From Rhineura floridana (Eukaryota > Chordata > Lepidosauria > Squamata > Rhineuridae): a stretch of DNA of 64,000 nucleotides. Below, piece by piece: positions 57,323 to 64,000 of this stretch (position 1 is its first letter; the number at the start of each line of letters is the position of its first letter). The translations under genes and the position numbers were made by a program. The notes below the pieces were generated by a model. That model worked only from the letters and a program-made list of their open reading frames with translations, was not told the origin of the DNA and did not search any database. The stretch is from positions 20,437,822 through 20,501,821 of the forward strand of contig NC_084493.1 of assembly GCF_030035675.1 (NCBI RefSeq), read 5' to 3'.

Positions 57323-58080
57323 TGTCAGGACCCTTCCTATGGTCACCGCCTTGTCACGGTCCCACCTCAGGGTCCTGCTCTCAAAACAGTTCTCTCACCG
57401 GCTCTAGCAAAGATCTCACAAGATCCCACTGCTAGGCAGCACCACCAGACACTCCCTGTAAACAATATTGCCTTGAGACTGTGCCTTAGTCTCCTGGCTT
57501 ATTGATACATTGTGTCTGGGTGCACTTGCAGGCCACAACCCCCCTGTATCTTTGTGCCTATAAAGAATACAGCCCTGGGTTGCTCTGGATACCTGATGAT
57601 GTTATACTGTCTCTTCACCGCTGCCACCATTGATATTGTTTCCCAACCATGGTATATGCCCTGCCCACCCTTCTGGTCTGAGTAAACCCAGCCAAGGATC
57701 AGGCGTTCTAGTAAACCAAGAACTATTTATTTATATACACAGGGAATAACAAGATTACTTAAAGGTATAGTCAACAAGTGTGTGGTTTCATAAGATGCGT
57801 TACTCTTTATGTTTCTAGTCGTCAATAACCTGCCTCATTACCTGCCTAATCCAATCCACCCAACAAAAGCCTCCCAAAACCAACCAACTCAACTAACTGT
57901 CATCCTCTCATTTATACCTTCAAACACTCAAGCGCTCAGCCAATCATAATAATACAACACTCATCAACATTCCAACCCATGTACTCCCCCCTCTCACTCA
58001 GTCCGCTTACCTCATTTACTCTAATAAACCCGCACTTAGCATATTTACAGTATTATATATATATATACAGGGACATCACA
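57323..58080 (+). mobile_element. Solo LTR of an LTR retroelement (fossil)
   Basis: A 758-bp segment beginning tgtcaggacc and ending ggacatcaca, flanked by an exact 5-bp duplication gtagt (57318-57322, 58081-58085). A TATA-like ctataaag lies near 57560 and an AATAAA near 58022, suggesting plus orientation. No internal coding region accompanies it, as expected after LTR-LTR recombination. Family (gypsy-like or ERV-like) is not determinable here. The intact duplication suggests moderate age. It lies in a LINS1 intron. Confidence 0.65.
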
Positions 58081-58085
58081 GTAGT

Positions 58086-60299
58086 TGACTCATCAGTTTA
58101 AAAATCTGCTCAATGAATTGGGGGATCCTTTTTAAATTGATCATAAGACTTTTAAAGTTCATTATTTTTAACAAAAATACTTACATATCAGTGGCTGGAA
58201 GATATTTTCTTCGTAAAGGCATTTGTCCTTTTGGTTTCATACCAAAGATAATTATTCTTCTGGGTTCTCCTGTTGAGTTCAATGGGACTTCTAGGTAAGG
58301 GATTGCAATCCTGAACCTACACATCTGGGAGTAAACTCCACAGAACTCACTGGGGGCTTACTTTTGAGTACATTTTTATAGAGGTGTGCTATTAATTGAT
58401 TGTCCAACATTTTTTTATTTGCCAGGGCTTTTTTTTAAGGTGATATCCTAGAAATGAATTACTTTTTTTGTTTCAGTACTCAGATCCTGTGGTATGTCTC
58501 CATCGTTCTAGACTGGTTCAATCAGGGGTTTTTGTCTTTTCATGGTGTAGGGTGGGAAGGTAAAACATTCATTCCAAAAAATGGCCAGACAACGCTTGAG
58601 CCTTCAGGGGCAAGAGAGAGCTCGGGGCTTTCTTGGTGACGGTGCTTAGATTGTAGAATATCTCCCTTGGTGAGATCTGCCAGGCTTCCTCCGTACTCAC
58701 TATTTAACTCTTTACATTTAACCCTCCACCCTTTTTTGCCCTGCTTTTCAGTTGAAAAGGCTCCTAAAGTGGCTTATATAAGATAAATAAAAACAAGATT
58801 GTCTCTGCCTTAAGGCTTACAGTTTAGAACAGGAGTGGGCAGATCTCCTTTATTTTTTTACTAGAACCCCCAGATGTACTAACCAGAATCAGGTACAATA
58901 GACGTACAATGGGAATTAACAAGGAATTATTCTTCTGGGTCCTCCTGTTACATTCTGAGCCCAGGAATTTGTTTTCAATATCAGAACTGAACTGGGCTCA
59001 GTCGTATCAAACACTTTTGGTTCCTCTGAACTTTAGGCGGGTGAAGTCGTTTGTTGTTGCTATTGTTAAACAATTGGGAGTCAGAAATCATGGCCAATCT
59101 ACTATAAATCACCCAGAGATCTGCCAATATGTTCAGATATACCTTCTGTCCACACCTGGTGTAGAAGACATGACACAAAAGGAAAAGGCTAAGAGGAAGG
59201 GAGAGGAAAACAAGTAAACTCAAGTTTCACAATAATTATTATAATGACCATCTAAAACTGAAACAGTTCAGGGAAAGAAGTAGCCAAATGTATCTGGCTC
59301 GAAGGCAAAGGCACTGCTTCCCATATCTCCCTCTGATGAAGCCTGATGGAATAGTTGCTGCCCAATGATAGCTGAGGAAAGAAGGCTCCTGATGGAGTGA
59401 ATGTCTCAACAGAACTAATAGAGTAGCCTTGTTTTCCATCTTGCTCTGCTGCAGCCTGATGGAGTTAAGATCTTTCTGTTCCATTAAGACCTGAGTAGGC
59501 TTTTAGTGATGACTACTTTGCAGTATTGATTTTGTATTGGGATTTTAATGCTATGTTTGTGTTTGGTTCAAATACTGTTATCCATTTTGAATATTATATA
59601 TATGCAGATATGGTGAATATAGTAAAATAATATTGACTCCTACCCCCTTTAGGAGTTTCTTTTTTTTAAAAAATCCCAGCATGTTATTCCACACAAGAAT
59701 CTTTACTAGCCTGTATCTCATTTTTAATTGCTTGGGACACGTTGGTGGTCTGAAAGGAAGAACAATTAAATCTCTTTCTCTGTCCTCTACTTAACTAATG
59801 CTACTTGCAAGTGGCATTCCCTTCACATTGAAAACTACTTGCTGGGGAGATGGTTACTAGCTTTGCCCTTTCTCTGGCATGCTAATGTTCTATGTGTAAG
59901 GAGTGCGGGAGGGCAATGGGAGATGGGCATTGACAGGGTTGATTCTATGGTGGTTGCGCACATGGCCTTCATGGAGCATGAGCCCTTTGTATGTATGCCT
60001 GGGCTCTGGGGCAGATCCTTTCCCGTGTGTGGCACAACATTTTGCATGCGCAGGGTGACTGCCTGTTCCTCTGTCCCCATTAGCTTCCTTTTGATAGCCA
60101 CTTCCACTGTGCAGTTCCAGAATGATCAGGCAGAGGGCTTCATAACATAAGAGATACTTTGTGTTGGTTGTCCTGCCTTCAGAATTGTTTGTGGATTTAA
60201 GGGGCCAATGAAGGCGATGTCTGCATGGGAGAGTAGGTGTTGAAATATCACATGGTCTACTCTCCAAATGCAAGGCCCCCAGCCTAATCCCAACAGCTG
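58086..60299 (+). other. LINS1: LINS1 intron with minor repeats
   Basis: 58265-58385 holds the short reptile repeat (tgagttcaatgggacttct). 58725-58790 is a LINE 3' end (aaagtggcttatataagata). The rest shows nothing I can name; frames at 58909-59217 and 59839-60150 have no known domain. Confidence 0.4.
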
Positions 60300-60545
60300 C
60301 CAACATAAGAAGAGCCTGCTGAATCAGGCCAGTGGCCCATCTAATCCAGCATCTTGTCATCACAGTGACCAGTTATGAGAAGCCTACAAGCAGGACCTGA
60401 GCGCAAGATAACTCTCCCTTCCTGCGGTTTCTGGCAGCTGGTATTCAGAAGCATACCACCTCCGACACTGGAGGCAGAGCATAGCCACCATGGCTAGTAG
60501 CTATTGATAGCCTTAACCTCCGTGAGGTGGTGGATGATGCTTCCT
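60300..60545 (-). mobile_element. CR1-group LINE 3' UTR
   Basis: The minus-strand counterpart of 11340-11490: cataagaagagcctgctgaa, then gcccatctaatccagcatct, cctacaagcaggacctgagc and taccacctccgacactggag. Confidence 0.7.
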
Positions 60546-60639
60546 ACCAGCATTTGTGTCCCCAACACACACTTTCCACTAATCATGTACTGTAGCTGGC
60601 TGTTTCAGAACAATAGAACCTTCCTCATTTGTGTCAGTT

Positions 60640-60835
60640 GTAAAAAATTGAAATCCCTAACTGTGTAGCGGTTAGGTCATTGGTTCCACTGTCGTACTGC
60701 TCTTAAGAGTTAGGAAGTTTTTCCTGTTGTTATTATTACTATTATTAATTTAATTTGTATACCACTTCATACTTCAAAAGAAGCCTCTAAGTGGTTTATA
60801 GTGGTCAAAATAATAATAAATCATAATAAATTTTT
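60640..60835 (-). mobile_element. CR1 piece followed by a LINE 3' end
   Basis: ggtcattggttccactgtcg and ttaagagttaggaagttttt (60660-60730) are CR1 3' sequence. 60738-60835 (ttaatttaatttgtatacca, then cctctaagtggtttatagtg) is a minus-strand LINE terminus. Confidence 0.6.
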
Positions 60836-60837
60836 AT

Positions 60838-63800
60838 TTATGAGTCGCCTATCTGGCTGAATGAACGGCCACTCTAGGTGACGTACATAACATAGTAAAA
60901 TACAATATAAAAACCAATGAGGACCACAATCAATAATTAATCTAAACACCGCCCTTCCAGTTAATAACAGCATTAAAAGCTAATCTACCCCAGAGATCCT
61001 GTAGGCCTGCCTGAACAGCCAGGTCTTCAAGGCCCGACGGAAACCTATCAGGGAGGGGGCATGGCGAAGATCGAAAGGAAGGGAATTCCAGAGGGTGGGG
61101 GCCACAATAGAAAATACCCTCTCTCTGGTCCGCACCAGCCTAGCTATTTTAACTGGTGGGACCGAGACAAGGTCTTGTATGGCTGATCTCGTCGGGCAGC
61201 ATAATTGGTGACACTGGAGGCGCTCCTTCAGATAAACTGGGCCGAAACCGTATAGGGCTTTAAAGGTCAACACCAACACCTTGAATTGGGCCCGGTAAAC
61301 AACTGGCAGCCAGTGTAGATCTACTAAAACCGGAGTAATATGATCACGGCGACGGCTGTTCTTAATCAAACGTGCTGCTGCATTCTGTATCAGCTGTAAT
61401 TTCTGGACCGTTTTCAAGGGTAACCCCACATAGAGCGCATTACAGTAGTCTAAGCGGGAGGAGACCAGGGCATGTATCACCCGTGGTATCAGATGGATAG
61501 GAAGGTAGGGTCACAGCCTCCGTATTAGATGTAATTGATACCAAGCTGCCCGGCTTACTGCCGAAATCTGAGCCTCCATGGACAGCTGGGAGTCAAGAAT
61601 GACGCCAAGGCTGCGGACCTGGTCTTTCAGGGGTAGTCTTACCCCATTGAACACCAGGTCTATATCTCCTAACCTTCTCTTGTCTCCCACGAGTAACTCC
61701 TCGGTCTTATCGGGGTTTAGTTTCAGCCTATTCCTTCCCATCCATCCATTTACGGCTTCCAGGCACTTGGACACGGTGTTCACAGCCAACTCTGGTGAGG
61801 ATTTAAACGAGAGATAGAGCTGAGTGTCATCCGCATATTGGTGACACTGCAGCCCAAATCTCCTGATGATGACCCCCAGCGGCTTTACATAGATGTTGAA
61901 TAGCATGGGGGAGAGGATAGAACCCTGTGGGACTCCACAATTAAGAGGCCAAGGGTCTGAAACCTCATCCCCCAATGCCACCCGTTGGTGCCTGTCTGAG
62001 AGATAGGAACAGAGCCACCATAGAACAGTGCCCCCTATTCCTAATCCCTCCAGGCGATCTAAAATGATACCGTGGTCAACGGTATCGAAAGCCGCTGAGA
62101 GGTCCAGGAGGACGAGGAAGGTATATTCTCCCTTATCCAACACCCTCCTCATATCATCCATCAGAGCGACCAAGGCTGTTTCAGTTCCATGTCCAGTCCT
62201 GAAGCCCGATTGGAATGGATCGAGATAATCTGCTTCATCCAAGTGTGTCTGTAACTGTTTGGCCACCACTCGCTCAATCACCTTGCCCAAGAATGGTAAG
62301 TTAGAGACTGGGCGGAAGTTATTCAACTCTTGGGGATCCAAGGAGGACTTTTTCAAGATAGGCTTTATTACTGCCACCTTGAGGGCTGATGGCATTGCAC
62401 CCTCTTCCAAGGATGCATTTACCACTGCCTTGATCCCTTCGCTCAGCTTCTCTTTGCAGCTCATAATGAGCCACGAAGGGCAAGGGTCAAACAGACAGGT
62501 GGTTGGCTTCACAGTAGAGAGCACCTTGTCCACTTCCTCAGAGGGAAGAGGCTGAAACCGATCCCACCGTTTAACCGGAATGCAACTGGCCGACTCTAGC
62601 TCACTTCCTGTATCCACGGCGTACGGAGTCATGCTCTTCAGGCGCTCGATTTTATCGGCGAAGTGTTTAGCAAATGTGTCACAGGAGGCTTTAGAATGCT
62701 CCATGGGTTCCTGAGCAACTGGACCGACCAGGCTTCGGACCACTTGGAACAACCTCCTGGGGCAGCACTCTGCGGATGCAATAGAGGCGGCAAAGAATTT
62801 CCTCTTTGTTGCCACCTGGTAGGCAGCTATTGCTGCTCTAACCAGTGTCCGATCGTCTTCAGAGCGAGATTTCCGCCACCGGCGCTCTAGTCGTCTCACC
62901 TCCTGTCTCAGACCCTGCAGCCGTGGTGTATACCAGGGTGCTGTCTGAGTTCTATTCAGGGGGAGAGGACGTTTCGGAGCCACCTGGTTACTGCCCTAGT
63001 GATCTCCCTATTCCACTCCATCACCAGGGTTTCGACTGGGCGTCCTTCAGCCGGCTCCAAATCTCCCAGCGCATTCAGGAATCCTTTAGGATCCATCAGG
63101 CGTCTGGGACGGACCATCCTAATAGGTCCTTGTCCCTTGCGGAGGGTGTGTGGCATTAAGAGGTCCATATTCACCAGGTAGTGATCTGACCATGACACGG
63201 GGTTGGAAACAACAGTCCCCATTTCCAGATCATTTCCCTCCCCTCCCGAGACAAACACAAGGTCAAGAGCATGACCGGCTGCATGGGTGGGCCCTGTATT
63301 ACTAAGGTGCAGTTCCCACGAAGTCATGGTTTCAATGAAATCTCGAGGGGCTCCAGTGAGGACGGTCTCAGCGTGCACAAAACCAATAGGCTGGGGGAGA
63401 GCATCCGCACGCCCGAGACCACCTCGGTCAGGGAGTCTGCTGTGCAGCAGGGTGGGTGGTACACAAGTAGAATCCCTAAACTGCCCTTTGGGCCCAACCT
63501 CCAGTACATGCAGTCAACAAACTTGGTCTCATGGAGAGGGGGTCTGGCGAAAACCAAGGACCCCCGATAGATGACTGCCACTCCCCCTCCCCGCCTACCA
63601 ACCCTCGGCTGCTGTGCGTATCGGAAACCAGCTGGACACATGGCCTCAAGCGTAGGAGCTGAGGCCTCATCCAGCCAGGTCTCCGTAATACACATCAGGT
63701 CTGCGTTCTCATCCAGAATCATATCATGGATGAGTGTTGTTTTTTGGGCCACAGACCTGGCGTTACATAACAGCAGTCGAAGGTCGGATGGAGTCCTGCA

Positions 63801-64000
63801 TCCCCCAGTTATCTTCTGGTTATGGACAGGCCCGGAACAGGGGATGGATATTATGCATCTATCCCTTGTTCCCCTAAACTGGCGTGGCCTGCCACCCGCA
63901 CCTTTCCAGGATCTGCCGCCTAGCCTTTTAATATCGTGGCTCCCCACCCTCCCCACGGATTTATAATTATAATTATGGGGACAACTTCGTGTTTGGTGTT
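60838..64000 (-). mobile_element. L2-like LINE, nearly full length
   Basis: Runs from the 3' end at 60838 to beyond the window. Endonuclease domain: RLLLCNARSVAQKTTLIHDM and ADLMCITETWLDE (about 63790-63690), and the APE-type SDHYLV motif (about 63190). Linker: TAPWYTPRLQGLRQEVRRLE. Reverse transcriptase: FQSGFRTGHGTETALVALMD, LLDLSAAFDTVDHGIILDRL, GVPQGSILSPMLFNIYVKPL and catalytic CHQYADDTQLYLS. C terminus: [20 protein letters not shown] to [15 protein letters not shown]. The largest single frame is 62983-61511 (490 codons). Breaks: frame changes near 63390 and 62970, and one in-frame TGA near 61510. Dead, but recent. Confidence 0.85.

Noticed and set aside
58909-59217. Further LINS1 exon
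   Set aside because: The 102-codon frame (for example FFWVLLLHSEPRNLF) does not resemble the LINS1 sequence expected after FQLMKE.

Overview
This is nuclear DNA from a vertebrate, almost certainly a squamate reptile (lizard or snake; species not determinable). The repeats show it: tRNA-headed Sauria-type SINEs, a second tRNA-Ala-like SINE family, a 5S-rRNA-headed SINE, L2/CR1-group LINEs, RTE-clade LINEs, an L1 derivative, and many hAT and pogo-like MITEs. The host genes are split by introns. There is no bacterial operon, CRISPR array or intact RNA gene.

Two host genes are supported. ASB7 lies on the minus strand from about 53.1 kb down to 18.1 kb or lower. Its three coding exons (41098-40888, 32784-32179, 18257-18118) splice in phase into exactly 318 codons plus a stop, matching the length I recall for vertebrate ASB7. 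A non-coding first exon probably lies in a CpG island near 52.9-53.1 kb. LINS1 starts from the other side of that island on the plus strand. Two coding exons (56668-57036 and 57124-57213) are visible, and the rest must lie beyond the window. The head-to-head ASB7/LINS1 pair is conserved synteny (human 15q26.3), so 52.6-53.7 kb is a likely bidirectional promoter.

Layout: 1-13.1 kb is intergenic and crowded with MITEs, SINEs, CR1 pieces and a complete half-L1 (7747-9736) with a perfect target-site duplication. 13.1-18.1 kb is a roughly 5 kb block without recognised repeats, downstream of the ASB7 stop, part of which is probably its 3' UTR. 18.3-32.2 kb, 32.8-40.9 kb and 41.1-52.9 kb are ASB7 introns holding L2 and RTE LINE copies, three classes of SINE and several MITEs. 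53.2-64 kb is LINS1 5' sequence and introns, with a LINE fragment, a hAT element retaining a BED finger, a solo LTR, and a nearly full-length L2-like LINE running to the right edge.

The most interesting signals are transposon biology, not a new gene system: an L1 derivative that keeps only ORF1, with a 13-residue coding repeat; SINEs with different heads sharing a 3' tail with an RTE LINE also present here; a pogo-like MITE family with TA duplications, one copy carrying a 56-bp palindrome; and a hAT remnant inserted 60 bp upstream of a LINS1 splice acceptor.
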